From contig JACMJZ010000024.1 in NCBI GenBank assembly GCA_014380365.1, forward strand, positions 228,403 to 292,402: a stretch of 64,000 nucleotides of DNA, read 5' to 3'. The notes under the pieces were generated by a model that worked only from the letters and a program-made list of their open reading frames with translations, was not told the DNA's origin and did not search any database. Shown here piece by piece: positions 56,215 to 64,000 of this stretch (positions are counted from its first letter, which is position 1; each line of letters begins with the position of its first letter). Made by a program: the position numbers and the translations under genes. This DNA is from Pyrinomonadaceae bacterium (GTDB taxonomy: Bacteria; Acidobacteriota; Blastocatellia; Pyrinomonadales; Pyrinomonadaceae).

Positions 56215-57513
56215 TTATTGGCCGAACCTTTGCCGGTACTCGGTGGAGATTAAAAACGACCTGACCATCTCGGCGCGTTTGACCCGGGCGAAGGCGACAC
56301 GATCATCGCGCACGTTTTCGCCCTGTACGCTGAACTGATTCATCTTGTTTAGCCAAAAGTCGTAACCGCCGAAGTTATTGTCGGGCGGCTCGTCGGCGTC
56401 GCGCCGCAGATAGCCGAAGTACTGCATAAGCACAAAGGCAGGGTTGTACTGTTCGTCATAAACCGAATCGCTTTCGACAACGCTCCTGAGCGCCGCCGCG
56501 CGCCCCGGAGTGTTGCCCGAGCCGTAAGCGTTGATGGCCGATTGGCGCTCCGTCGCTGTTGGCGTCACGCCTGCGTTGGCAAACAACCTGTCCACGTAGA
56601 TTCCCGCCGCCGCGCCTTCGGGAAAGGACGAAATGAATTCTACACTCGTCACAAACTCCTCAAGGTAAGCCTGGCGATTTGCCGCCAGGAGCGTATCCCA
56701 CCCAGTGTTCCCCACAATGACGCCATCCGTAATTCGACGTTGGTCACGCAGGAAGCGCAGGTAACGTGGCACGGATGCGGCGCTCCCAAAGGCTGCTTTG
56801 TGAATCCGAATCACGAAGTAGCCGGTTTGTTGAAATTCTATCGAGAGGAAAAAAGCGGCGGAGACACTTGTGCGCCGGTCGTCAATGCAAGCGGCGTTTG
56901 TGCCGCAGGCTGCGATTTGATCTTCCCAGAAAAGCTGGCCCGGGTTATCGGAATGCCGCGCCAGAAAATCGTGGTAGTGCTGCCCCACAAAGATGTCAGT
57001 GAAGTTGATAGGATTCTGGCCCGCCTCGATAGGATCGTCGGCAATGACAATCGAGGCAGTCGAGGGACTGCCGAGCAGGGCCTGTCCCGTACCGTTGGAA
57101 AGGGTGATTGCTAACGTCTCCTGGCCCTCGAGCTTGATGTCTTCGCTGATCAGGATATCGATGGACTTGCTCGACTCGCCGGCGCCAAACCGCAGGGTGC
57201 CACTCGCATGTGTGAAGTCAGTGCGCTGGGAAGCAGTCCCGGCGCTCGTGGCGTAATCCATTGTGGCGGGCCCTGAGACGTCGCCCGTGCGCAAGACGGT
57301 CACCGTCCTAAAAGTCATGTCTTCATTAACATTGTACGTGGCGGCGCTGAACTGCATTACCGACGGTCCGGCGGCGCGGGCTACGCTCGAGGGCTTTAGT
57401 AACGCGATGCCTAACATCACTCCAATGGCCGCCAGGATTATTGTTGACGACTTAGCAGCGAGGTTAATTGTTCGCCGGCAGGCTTTGGCTGGTTTGGTGT
57501 TCCTTGTTCTCAT
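56215..57513 (-). CDS. exported Calx-beta + DUF4214-like protein
   Basis: 432 residues from ATG 57513 (AAAGGAG upstream); the longer frame from 57615 crosses a hairpin and is rejected. A signal-anchor near 20-45 leads to a Calx-beta domain (~50-165: YNVNEDMTFRTVTVLRTGD, SGTLRFGAGESSKSIDILI, LEGQETLAITLSNG). The C-terminal part has DUF4214-like repeats (FVGQHYHDFLARHSDNPG, AFFLSIEFQQTGYFVIRIHKA, YLEEFVTSVEFISSF, GYFGYLRRDADEPPDNNFG with FWLNKM). Such proteins are surface or matrix proteins of Acidobacteria and others; function unknown. Confidence 0.85.
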   Translation of the reverse strand: MRTRNTKPAKACRRTINLAAKSSTIILAAIGVMLGIALLKPSSVARAAGPSVMQFSAATYNVNEDMTFRTVTVLRTGDVSGPATMDYATSAGTASQRTDFTHASGTLRFGAGESSKSIDILISEDIKLEGQETLAITLSNGTGQALLGSPSTASIVIADDPIEAGQNPINFTDIFVGQHYHDFLARHSDNPGQLFWEDQIAACGTNAACIDDRRTSVSAAFFLSIEFQQTGYFVIRIHKAAFGSAASVPRYLRFLRDQRRITDGVIVGNTGWDTLLAANRQAYLEEFVTSVEFISSFPEGAAAGIYVDRLFANAGVTPTATERQSAINAYGSGNTPGRAAALRSVVESDSVYDEQYNPAFVLMQYFGYLRRDADEPPDNNFGGYDFWLNKMNQFSVQGENVRDDRVAFARVKRAEMVRSFLISTEYRQRFGQ

Positions 57514-57579
57514 GCGCGTCTCCTTTTGGCACTCAGGAGTTTGTCGTGGGGCGGGGGGGGGCGAAATGAATAATAACCT

Positions 57580-57613
57580 GTCAGCACCGCCTGCGGTAGC
57601 GGGTGGTGCTGAC
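57580..57613. repeat. hairpin GTCAGCACC / GGTGCTGAC
   Basis: A stem of nine perfect pairs, GTCAGCACC and GGTGCTGAC, plus inner partial pairing (CGCCTGCGGTAGCGGG). It lies just upstream of the Calx-beta gene and a G-run (57550-57561), and downstream of the SH3-like gene. Confidence 0.85.
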
Positions 57614-57669
57614 AACGCCGACTGACCCCGCGCAACTGACTGGCCGCCCGCGCAGCCAGGGCCCGCGCG

Positions 57670-58398
57670 TTACCGCTGTTGGTTCTGACCAAGTGCTGCC
57701 AGTCGTTTGCGAGCTTCAACGGCTTGAGGACTTCGTGGGTAACGATGAACCAGCTCCCGCCAGGCTTCACCGTCGTAGTGAAAGCGCTTCACGCGCGAAT
57801 CGAAGAGAAAAGTGATTCCCTGCCGGTTATAGCGATCGAGGCCGTTGAAGTTTAAGTAGTAACTGAAGAGGGGCGCGCCGCCAGCGTCCATCTCTTTTAG
57901 GTCGAGGCGTCGCGTAGAGTCGCGCGAAAGGTGGGCCGCAGCATCCTCGGCGGCGGTGGCGTAAATCAACATGACTTCAGGACGCAGTTCCGAAAGCCGG
58001 AAATTCTCGAGAAAGATAAGCGCGCGCGCAATGCGATCGAAATCCTCGGACCCCTTGACTAGACGCAACAATCTGGCGTCGTCGCCGGCACGCGAAGGTG
58101 AGACAACCGCATCGCGTTGTATCCACCCGCCGGTGCGTCTGGTTACGTTCACGCGGTAGAAGACGACGCCATCCCGACTGCGTCTCTCACCTCTGACTGC
58201 CACCAGCCCACCTCGTCCGATTCTTCGCAATAGCCTGCCTGAAAGCTCGGGTGTCAGTCTCAATGCTGACAATCGCTCGTCTACGACGATGGCCACACGA
58301 CCGCCCGCGGGCGCACGTTTGACCGCAAGCGCCATGGTGGGAAAGAAAGATGCGACCAGTAGAAACGAGACGAACGTTCGCGGGGACGGGATTTTCAC
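57670..58398 (-). CDS. exported SH3-like domain protein
   Basis: 242 residues from GTG 58398 with AAGGAGGT directly upstream, an excellent RBS. Signal peptide MKIPSPRTFVSFLLVASFF. Residues ~30-105 look like a bacterial SH3-like domain (RVAIVVDERLSALRLTPELSG, GLVAVRGERRSRDGVVFYRVNVTRRTGGWIQRDAVV). The rest is helical and Arg-rich, with YRNFNGLDRYNRQGITFLFD-like content and a C-terminal PQAVEARKRLAALG. Probably periplasmic and peptidoglycan-associated; no catalytic motif. Cotranscription with the upstream ruvC is possible (84 bases apart). Confidence 0.75.
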   Translation of the reverse strand: MKIPSPRTFVSFLLVASFFPTMALAVKRAPAGGRVAIVVDERLSALRLTPELSGRLLRRIGRGGLVAVRGERRSRDGVVFYRVNVTRRTGGWIQRDAVVSPSRAGDDARLLRLVKGSEDFDRIARALIFLENFRLSELRPEVMLIYATAAEDAAAHLSRDSTRRLDLKEMDAGGAPLFSYYLNFNGLDRYNRQGITFLFDSRVKRFHYDGEAWRELVHRYPRSPQAVEARKRLAALGQNQQR

Positions 58399-58482
58399 GG
58401 ATTACCTCCTTGCAAGATGAGTCTGGGCGAGTGGGCCCATTTGATTGCCAGGGGTAAAAGGAATCGACGGCGCGCAGGAATT

Positions 58483-59037
58483 CTAGCGGGACGCGCGACG
58501 ACGGGTCAATGCTGAAATCGGAAGCTTCACGCCTGCCTGCGAAACGAGGATGCGCTTGGCAAAAGCTGCGTGATGAAAATGACAGATTGCGACCGCGAGT
58601 GCGTCGGCGGCATCGTGTGGTTCAGGTATGGCAGAGAGCGAAAGAAGAGTTTTCACCATTTGCTGAACCTGAAACTTCTCAGCGTTGCCATGACCGACAA
58701 CCGTTTGTTTCACCAGCCTGGGCGAGTACTCGTGAATTTCGATGGCCGCACGCTCGGCGACCAGCATCGCCACGCCACGCACCTGGCCCAGTTTCAAAGT
58801 GACCTTAACATTCGTGGCCAGGAAGCCGTCCTCGATCGCGCAGGCGTCTGGACCGTGGCGCTGAATGATCCCTTCCAGCGCGTCGGCGATTCTTAATAAA
58901 CGCGCGGGAAGTTTTTGACCGGATAAAGCACGAACCACCCCGCATTCCACCAGACGGTAGCTCCGGCCATCTGCTTCAATGACTCCCCAACCTGTCGTTT
59001 CGCTGCCTGGATCAATTCCTAAAACGCGCATCTTCAC
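58483..59037 (-). CDS. ruvC: RuvC, Holliday-junction resolvase
   Basis: 184 residues. RNase H-fold nuclease that cuts Holliday junctions with RuvAB. Active-site residues are in place: Asp in VLGIDPGS (residue 9), Glu69 in AIEDGFLATN, His141 with Asp142/Asp145 in HDAADALAVAICH. GTG at 59037 or ATG at 59031 could start it. No ruvA or ruvB is next to it, unlike in many genomes. The C-terminus is ~10 residues longer than usual, basic (TRRRASR). Confidence 0.95.
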   Translation of the reverse strand: MKMRVLGIDPGSETTGWGVIEADGRSYRLVECGVVRALSGQKLPARLLRIADALEGIIQRHGPDACAIEDGFLATNVKVTLKLGQVRGVAMLVAERAAIEIHEYSPRLVKQTVVGHGNAEKFQVQQMVKTLLSLSAIPEPHDAADALAVAICHFHHAAFAKRILVSQAGVKLPISALTRRRASR

Positions 59038-59395
59038 GGGAGCCCTTTTCGAGTTTCAAGTGCGGAAATCATCCCAATCTCGCGCAGTATACTATACGCA
59101 CGGGTCCAGCCATTGGACTTTTACTTTTAGCGTTGGCCAGAACTTTTACCAAGACTCTTGCATTTGCGTTGTGGTCCGCGCAGATTGCGCCTGATTCACG
59201 GGCGGGACGCCCGTGCCACCTCCCAAGCTAACCTAACGCGATGGGATGAATTTGCCACACTTATCCGGCATAATTAAAGTCGTCCGTCAACCAAGCTCGT
59301 GCATCTAAGGTGGGTTGAGCGCGAAAGCACGCGTTCCCGACCGCTCCCCCAACCATATGAATAGGTTTTGAGAGAAGGATTCGCCGAATAAGACT
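59038..59395. other. 358-base intergenic region between divergent genes
   Basis: No gene seen. Holds the 5' regions of ruvC (-) and the DUF5666-like gene (+), a palindromic AGTATACTATAC stretch near 59086-59097, and the GC hairpin at 59197-59215. I find no clear -35/-10 pair. Confidence 0.6.
59197..59215. repeat. perfect hairpin CACGGGCG-GGA-CGCCCGTG
   Basis: CACGGGCG pairs perfectly with CGCCCGTG across GGA. Its complement is copied in frame in the FKBP gene at 24139-24157 (18 of 19 bases), linking intergenic and in-gene copies. Confidence 0.95.
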
Positions 59396-60679
59396 ATGAA
59401 AAAACGATTGTTGACCCTGGCTTTTGCCGCCGTGGTAATGTCACTGACCAACTCATTCCCAACCGTTGCGAATGGACAGCTCGCCTCAGCCGCATCAGGC
59501 GCGACGCGAGTTGCGCAGCAGCATGTGATCGGCGCGGTTACAGCTATCGATCACGCAGCCAACCTGATAACCGTGAAAACGGACGCCGGTTCCACTGTAA
59601 ATATCTCGGTGAATGCGCAGACCGTTTACCGTCGCATGCCGCCAGGACAGACCAGCATGGATAAGGCCGAGGCAATTACCAGCGCTGACGTGAAGGTTGG
59701 CGATCGAGTGCTGGTCCCCGGCGGTGCAACCCTGACGGGCGGCGCAGCCGCGCGACAGGTGATCGTGATGGCGCGTGAAGCGTTGGCGGCTCGGCGCGAC
59801 CAGCAGCGTGACGACTGGCGCACTCGCGGCGTGAACGGTCGCGTCGTGACCATTGATTCGGCAAAGAAAGAGATCACCATCGACGCGCGATCACGTGACT
59901 CCGCGCAAACGCTGACCGTGGCGGCTAACAACACCACACGAATCCGCCGCTACGCTCCCGGTTCTTTAAGACCTGACGATGCAATCGCAGGCACCTTCGC
60001 CGATATCCGTGTAGGCGATCAAATGCGCGTGCTCGGGAATCGTGAGGAGTTCCGAATCACAGCCGAAGAGATCATCTCGGGCACGGTCGCCAGAATGGTT
60101 GGGACGCTGGAAAAAGTGGACTCATCGCGCAATGAGATAGTCGTCAAAGATTCTCAAACCGGTAAGTCGACGGTCATTGCACTGCTGCCAACAACAACGC
60201 TCCGGCGCGTCCCTGCTGATTTTGCGGAAACGCTCGCGCGCGGGCAACAGCGTCGCGGGGACGGTGAAAATCTCACCGAGGCACAACGAACAGCTCAACG
60301 AGAACAACGCGAGACGCGCCGGCGTGAACGCGAGAGCCAAGGAGCCGGCTCCACCTCGACCCCAGCCGGACAGAATAGTGCCGCCCGTCCGGGCGGCAGA
60401 AACCCACAGCAAATGTTGGAAAACTTTCCGGTAATCACAGCCGCCGAACTAAAGAAAGGCGATGCCGTGATGGTTACGGGAACCGGGACCAATGATGCTT
60501 CGCGCGTGATGGCTGCAACACTCATCACCGGCAATGCGGAAATTCTCCAACTGCTCCAACGTCGCGGCGATGGCCGGCCGGAAGGCATGAGCCCGGGGTT
60601 GCCAAGCGGCGTGATGGGCGGAGGAACCGGTGGAGACCCGGATCGGCCGCAGCCGGCCACGCCACCGCGACAGTGGTAG
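59396..60679 (+). CDS. exported DUF5666-like protein
   Basis: 427 residues, signal peptide MKKRLLTLAFAAVVMSLTNS. Three to four repeats of a ~70-residue beta-domain with the DUF5666 rhythm: VIGAVTAIDHAANLITVKTDAGSTVNI..VKVGDRVLV; GRVVTIDSAKKEITIDARS..IRVGDQMRVLG; GTLEKVDSSRNEIVVKDSQTG; ELKKGDAVMVTGTG. A charged, Arg/Gln/Glu-rich linker (~290-330) separates the last two. The C-terminus is Gly/Pro-rich. Binding-type small beta-domains are assumed; function unknown. It lies 192 bases upstream of the TonB-dependent receptor and may work with it. Confidence 0.85.
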   Translation: MKKRLLTLAFAAVVMSLTNSFPTVANGQLASAASGATRVAQQHVIGAVTAIDHAANLITVKTDAGSTVNISVNAQTVYRRMPPGQTSMDKAEAITSADVKVGDRVLVPGGATLTGGAAARQVIVMAREALAARRDQQRDDWRTRGVNGRVVTIDSAKKEITIDARSRDSAQTLTVAANNTTRIRRYAPGSLRPDDAIAGTFADIRVGDQMRVLGNREEFRITAEEIISGTVARMVGTLEKVDSSRNEIVVKDSQTGKSTVIALLPTTTLRRVPADFAETLARGQQRRGDGENLTEAQRTAQREQRETRRRERESQGAGSTSTPAGQNSAARPGGRNPQQMLENFPVITAAELKKGDAVMVTGTGTNDASRVMAATLITGNAEILQLLQRRGDGRPEGMSPGLPSGVMGGGTGGDPDRPQPATPPRQW

Positions 60680-60700
60680 TCGCTGCTAAAGCAATTGAAG

Positions 60701-60774
60701 CGATCCACGAAATGACACGAAGTTACACGAACAAGGCGTCTTTTTCGTGCGGTTCGTGTAATTTCGTGGAGCGC
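60701..60774. repeat. inverted repeat (TCCACGAAAT type)
   Basis: TCCACGAAATGACACGAAG at the left is matched by TTCGTGTAATTTCGTGGA at the right over ~27 imperfect pairs with a short loop. It lies between the DUF5666-like and TonB-receptor genes. Confidence 0.85.
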
Positions 60775-60871
60775 ATCTGTTTTCCCGGCTCTGAGGACGA
60801 TCGAGTGAAGCCGAGGGAATTTGGTTCTAAGACCGGTGCTTGAAATTCAGATTAGGGGAACGAAAAGTCTA

Positions 60872-63769
60872 ATGTTCAATCGAGGAAACGCACGCGGAAG
60901 TGTTCGCCAGCTGGCAGTGATATTTATTGCGCTGATTTTTAGCGCGAGTCTCACCTGGGCCCAAAGTTCGGCGGGAACGTTGCGCGGACAGGTGCAGGAT
61001 GTTTTGGGTGGACTCGTGGTGGGCGTCGACGTGACGGCCACCGACTCGGCCGGCGTCGCGCGCACCGCTTCCACAGACGGTCAGGGCAAGTATGCCTTCG
61101 CGGCTTTGCCTCCGGGGCGCTACATCGTGCGGGTGCAATCGCCAGGGTTTGAACCTTATGAGCATACGGTTGAAGTCGTCGCCGGCACGAGCGAGCCACT
61201 CAATATCACGATCAACGTTGCGCTCGAGGCTGAGGAAGTGACCGTCACCGCGGAGGCTCCCATTTCCACAGAGCCGGAGTCAGACGCCGGTGCGGTTGTC
61301 ATTCGCGGCGCGGCTCTGGATGCTCTGCCGGACGACTCGGAAGATTTGGCCGATGCGCTACAGGCGCTGGCGGGGCCCTCGGCTGGCCCGGAAGGCGAAG
61401 GCGAGATTTACACTGACGGCTTCTCGGGTGGCAGGCTACCGCCGAAGGAGTCCATTCGTGAAATCCGCATTAACCGCAATCCCTTCTCCGCGGAATATGA
61501 ACGGCTGGGCTACGGGCGCATCGAAATATTTACCAAGCCCGGCACAAACAAGATGCGAGGCCAGGCCTTCTTCAACTTTGGCGACGAGAGCCTGAACGCG
61601 CGTAATCCCTTTGCGCTCGTGCGCGCGCCCTACCAGTCGCGCCGCTACGGCGGAAATCTAAGCGGGCCGATCATCAAGGGAAAGACTTCTTTCTTCTTTG
61701 ACTTCCAGCGCAGCGAGACTGATGAAAACGACGTGATTAACGCCGTCGTGCTCGACGCCGCGTTCAATCCAATAGCTTTCAATCAAACTGTCCAGACCCC
61801 CGTGCGGCGCACAACTTTCAGCCCTCGTGTCGACTGGCAGTTGAACCCGAACAACACGCTGGTCCTTCGCTATACTTACGAGCGGTCGAAACGCGAGAAC
61901 CAGGGCGTGGGAGACTTCAACTTGCCCGAGCGCGCCTATGACACCTCGGGCACACAGCACACTATTCAAATCACCGAGACCGCCATCATCAATCAGAAGG
62001 TGATCAATGAGACGCGCTTCCAGTTTGAGCGTGACAGATCGATCCGCCAGGGCGGACTCTCAGCCACCACTATTCGTGTGCAGGACGCCTTCACGGGCGG
62101 TGGCGCTCAGGTAGGCCTGGCATCCAGCGACGAAGACAAGTTTGAGTTGCAAAACTTCACTTCGTGGTCAATGGGTAACCATGCGCTAAAGGCCGGAGCT
62201 CGGCTGCGGCATGTGAAGCTGCGCGACGTTTCGCAGCAGAATTTCACCGGGACGTTTACCTTCACGTCTCTCGAACAATACCGGCAGACTCTCCTCCACA
62301 CTGCGGGAGCGGCGCCTACACAGTTTTCTATTTCCGGCGGTAATCCCGAGGTCACCGTTTCGCGCTCCGACTTCAGTCCGTTCATCCAGGACGACTGGCG
62401 TCTGCGTCCAAACTTAACCATCTCCGCCGGACTTCGTTATGACTGGCAAACCGATATTGGATCGAGTTTCAACTTCGCCCCACGCCTCGCCTTCGCCTGG
62501 TCGCCTGATGGCGGCGCACGACAGCAGAAGACGGTCATCCGCGGCGGGTTCGGAGTTTTCTACAACACGCTGAACGAAAGTCTGCTTTTGCAAACGGAGC
62601 GCTTCAACGGCGTCAATCAGCAACAGTTTCTGGTGACCAGCACCTCGCCGGGCGCAGCGGCAATCCTCGGTGGATTCCCAACTGCTCCGACGCTGGCACA
62701 ACTGCAAGCTTTCGCCGTCCCCCAAACCATCCGACGCCTGGCGCCGGATCTGTTGACACCCTACACGCTGCAAACTGCGCTCAGCGTCGAGCGGCAACTG
62801 CCGAATCGCAGCACGCTCTCGATAAACTTTGTCAACGCGCGCACGCTTCATGTGTTGCGTTCACGTAACGTAAACGCTCCTCTGCCCGGCACGGGCCTGC
62901 GCCCCGTCCCCGGACAAGGCAACATCTTTCAGTATGAATCCAGCGGCCGCTTCAATCAGCAACAGTTGATCGTCAATCTCAACAACCGTCTCAGCCCCAG
63001 GGTCAACGTTTCCGCAAACTACGTCTTCAACCGCGCGAATAGCGACACGGACGGCGCCAACACGTTTCCAGCGAATCAGTATGATCTCTCCGGCGAGTAT
63101 GGGAGGTCGTCGCAGGACATCCGGCACCGCTTCTCCGTATTCGGGAATGTTAGCGGGCTGCCCTGGGGTATTCGCCTCAGCCCGATTCTGATCGCCAACT
63201 CCGGACGGCCGTTCAATATCACGGTGGGCCGCGATCTAAACGGTGACACCTTGTTCACGGACCGTCCGGCTTTTGCCACCGACACTACTGACACGGGTTT
63301 TAGAGCGACTCCTTACGGATTCTTTGATGTGACGCCGTCCGCGGGTCAGGAGATCATTCCGCGCAACTACGCCACCGGTCCTTCATTCTTCGTGGTTAAT
63401 TTGCGCGCCAGCAAAAGCATTGGATTCGGCGAACCAATCGCTGCGGCGGCTGGAGCCGGCGGCGCGGGAGGAGCTGGTGGGGGTCGCGGAGGTGGCGGCG
63501 GCGGGGGTCGACGAGGTGGCGGCGGTGGTCGTGGAGGCGGCGGCGATGGCGGAGATGGCGATGGGCGTTATCGCTATAACCTAAACTTTTCCGTCAGCGT
63601 GCAGAACCTCCTCAACAACGTTAACGCCGGCGTGCCGGTGGGAAATCTTAGTTCCACGCTCTTCGGTCAATCGATCGGCAGCGCCGGAGGCTTCGGCCGA
63701 GGCGGCGGCGGTGGTGGTGGTTCAGCCGCAAACCGGCGCATTGAGCTTCAATTGCGTTTCAGCTTCTAA
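60872..63769 (+). CDS. TonB-dependent receptor with carboxypeptidase-regulatory domain (Oar-like)
   Basis: 965 residues from ATG 60872 (AGGGGAACG upstream); the earlier in-frame start at 60821 has no support. Signal peptide to WAQSS, then a carboxypeptidase-regulatory-like domain (GTLRGQVQDVLGGLVVGVDVTATD), a plug domain (~125-235, ending GYGRIEIFTKPGT) and a large beta-barrel ending in RFSF, the aromatic C-terminus recognised by the BAM machinery. The long barrel and FQFERDRS-type strands match the Oar/CarboxypepD_reg group common in Acidobacteria. A glycine/arginine run (near 865-905) and a second Gly run (near 940-955) lie in the last barrel hairpins. Its substrate is unknown. Confidence 0.93.
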   Translation: MFNRGNARGSVRQLAVIFIALIFSASLTWAQSSAGTLRGQVQDVLGGLVVGVDVTATDSAGVARTASTDGQGKYAFAALPPGRYIVRVQSPGFEPYEHTVEVVAGTSEPLNITINVALEAEEVTVTAEAPISTEPESDAGAVVIRGAALDALPDDSEDLADALQALAGPSAGPEGEGEIYTDGFSGGRLPPKESIREIRINRNPFSAEYERLGYGRIEIFTKPGTNKMRGQAFFNFGDESLNARNPFALVRAPYQSRRYGGNLSGPIIKGKTSFFFDFQRSETDENDVINAVVLDAAFNPIAFNQTVQTPVRRTTFSPRVDWQLNPNNTLVLRYTYERSKRENQGVGDFNLPERAYDTSGTQHTIQITETAIINQKVINETRFQFERDRSIRQGGLSATTIRVQDAFTGGGAQVGLASSDEDKFELQNFTSWSMGNHALKAGARLRHVKLRDVSQQNFTGTFTFTSLEQYRQTLLHTAGAAPTQFSISGGNPEVTVSRSDFSPFIQDDWRLRPNLTISAGLRYDWQTDIGSSFNFAPRLAFAWSPDGGARQQKTVIRGGFGVFYNTLNESLLLQTERFNGVNQQQFLVTSTSPGAAAILGGFPTAPTLAQLQAFAVPQTIRRLAPDLLTPYTLQTALSVERQLPNRSTLSINFVNARTLHVLRSRNVNAPLPGTGLRPVPGQGNIFQYESSGRFNQQQLIVNLNNRLSPRVNVSANYVFNRANSDTDGANTFPANQYDLSGEYGRSSQDIRHRFSVFGNVSGLPWGIRLSPILIANSGRPFNITVGRDLNGDTLFTDRPAFATDTTDTGFRATPYGFFDVTPSAGQEIIPRNYATGPSFFVVNLRASKSIGFGEPIAAAAGAGGAGGAGGGRGGGGGGGRRGGGGGRGGGGDGGDGDGRYRYNLNFSVSVQNLLNNVNAGVPVGNLSSTLFGQSIGSAGGFGRGGGGGGGSAANRRIELQLRFSF

Positions 63770-64000
63770 TCCAGCAGCCCGACCGCCAGGCGAGGGCTCA
63801 ATAAGCCGGGAGCGCGGGGCACCGGCCCCGGGGTTGAACCGTGGCTGAAGTTTAGGGGCGGGAGCCCCCCCGCCCCCCGGGGGCTGGGGGGCAACCCCCC
63901 CCTATATTTCACAACCGTTTTTACCTGGGGGCGGGCCCCCCCCGCTCCCGGCTTATTGAGCCCTCGCCTGGCGGTCGGGCTGCTGGATTAGAAGCTGAAA
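63757..64000. repeat. 58-bp perfect inverted repeat at the window edge
   Basis: 63757-63814 is the exact reverse complement of 63943-64000. The left arm begins in the last codons of the TonB-receptor gene, so the right arm carries the same C-terminal codons and stop on the minus strand. The 128-base centre has long C and G runs (C7, C6, G6, C8) and looks like a diverged, lower-quality palindrome. The repeat may run beyond the window. Confidence 0.95.

Overview
The window (about 57% G+C by eye) looks like a chromosomal piece of an Acidobacteriota genome, most likely a Blastocatellia/Pyrinomonadales-type soil organism. Reasons: a VWFA-related protein of the acidobacterial type, a carboxypeptidase-regulatory-domain/TonB-dependent receptor of the Oar type ending in RFSF, a Calx-beta + DUF4214-like protein, DUF5666-like and DUF3352-like secreted proteins, many long exported hypothetical proteins, frequent GTG/TTG starts, and intergenic spaces full of long palindromic repeats. 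No rRNA, tRNA, CRISPR array, phage or transposase gene was seen.

Layout. 1-12168 (+): a 5'-truncated alpha-2-macroglobulin, a secreted TIM-barrel-like protein, a polytopic membrane protein, an unusual fusion of penicillin-binding transpeptidase + SpoIID + HEXXH peptidase, and a secreted DUF3352-like protein; together an envelope-protection and cell-wall block. 12263-16567: divergent S9 peptidase and gamma-glutamyltransferase. 16635-20857: LolA-like lipoprotein, LolD-like ATPase and FtsX-type permease, a lipoprotein/lipid transport operon. 20862-34918: mostly single metabolic or housekeeping genes (methyltransferases, FKBP isomerase, S15-type hydrolase, zinc alcohol dehydrogenase, thioesterase, YchJ, phosphatase-like protein, OsmC, PQQ propeller, BaiN/HI0933 flavoprotein). 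35082-38321: glycosyltransferase plus ABC exporter. 39457-45645: VWFA protein, EEP nuclease, REC-PAS and GGDEF-EAL signalling proteins, CDGSH protein. 45820-47339: TauE/SafE permease and alkyladenine DNA glycosylase. 47408-52170 (-): a six-gene block with two ABC-2 exporters. 52339-55700 (-): ECF sigma factor and an anti-sigma-like zinc-finger/FecR/DUF3352 protein, with an unlisted 57-residue membrane protein upstream. 56215-59037 (-): Calx-beta/DUF4214 protein, SH3-like protein, RuvC. 59396-63769 (+): DUF5666 protein and TonB-dependent receptor.

The most striking signal is at DNA level. At least six families of palindromic repeats occupy the intergenic spaces, and several copies lie in frame inside genes: both linkers of the three-domain cell-wall fusion, the linker behind the signal peptide of the FKBP isomerase, the start of the BaiN-family flavoprotein, and the N-terminal extension of an ABC ATPase. 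These repeats seem to have built inter-domain linkers and moved gene boundaries. The right edge of the window folds back on itself as a 58-bp perfect inverted repeat that includes the last codons of the TonB receptor gene, around a homopolymer-rich centre. This is either an inverted gene pair or an assembly artefact.
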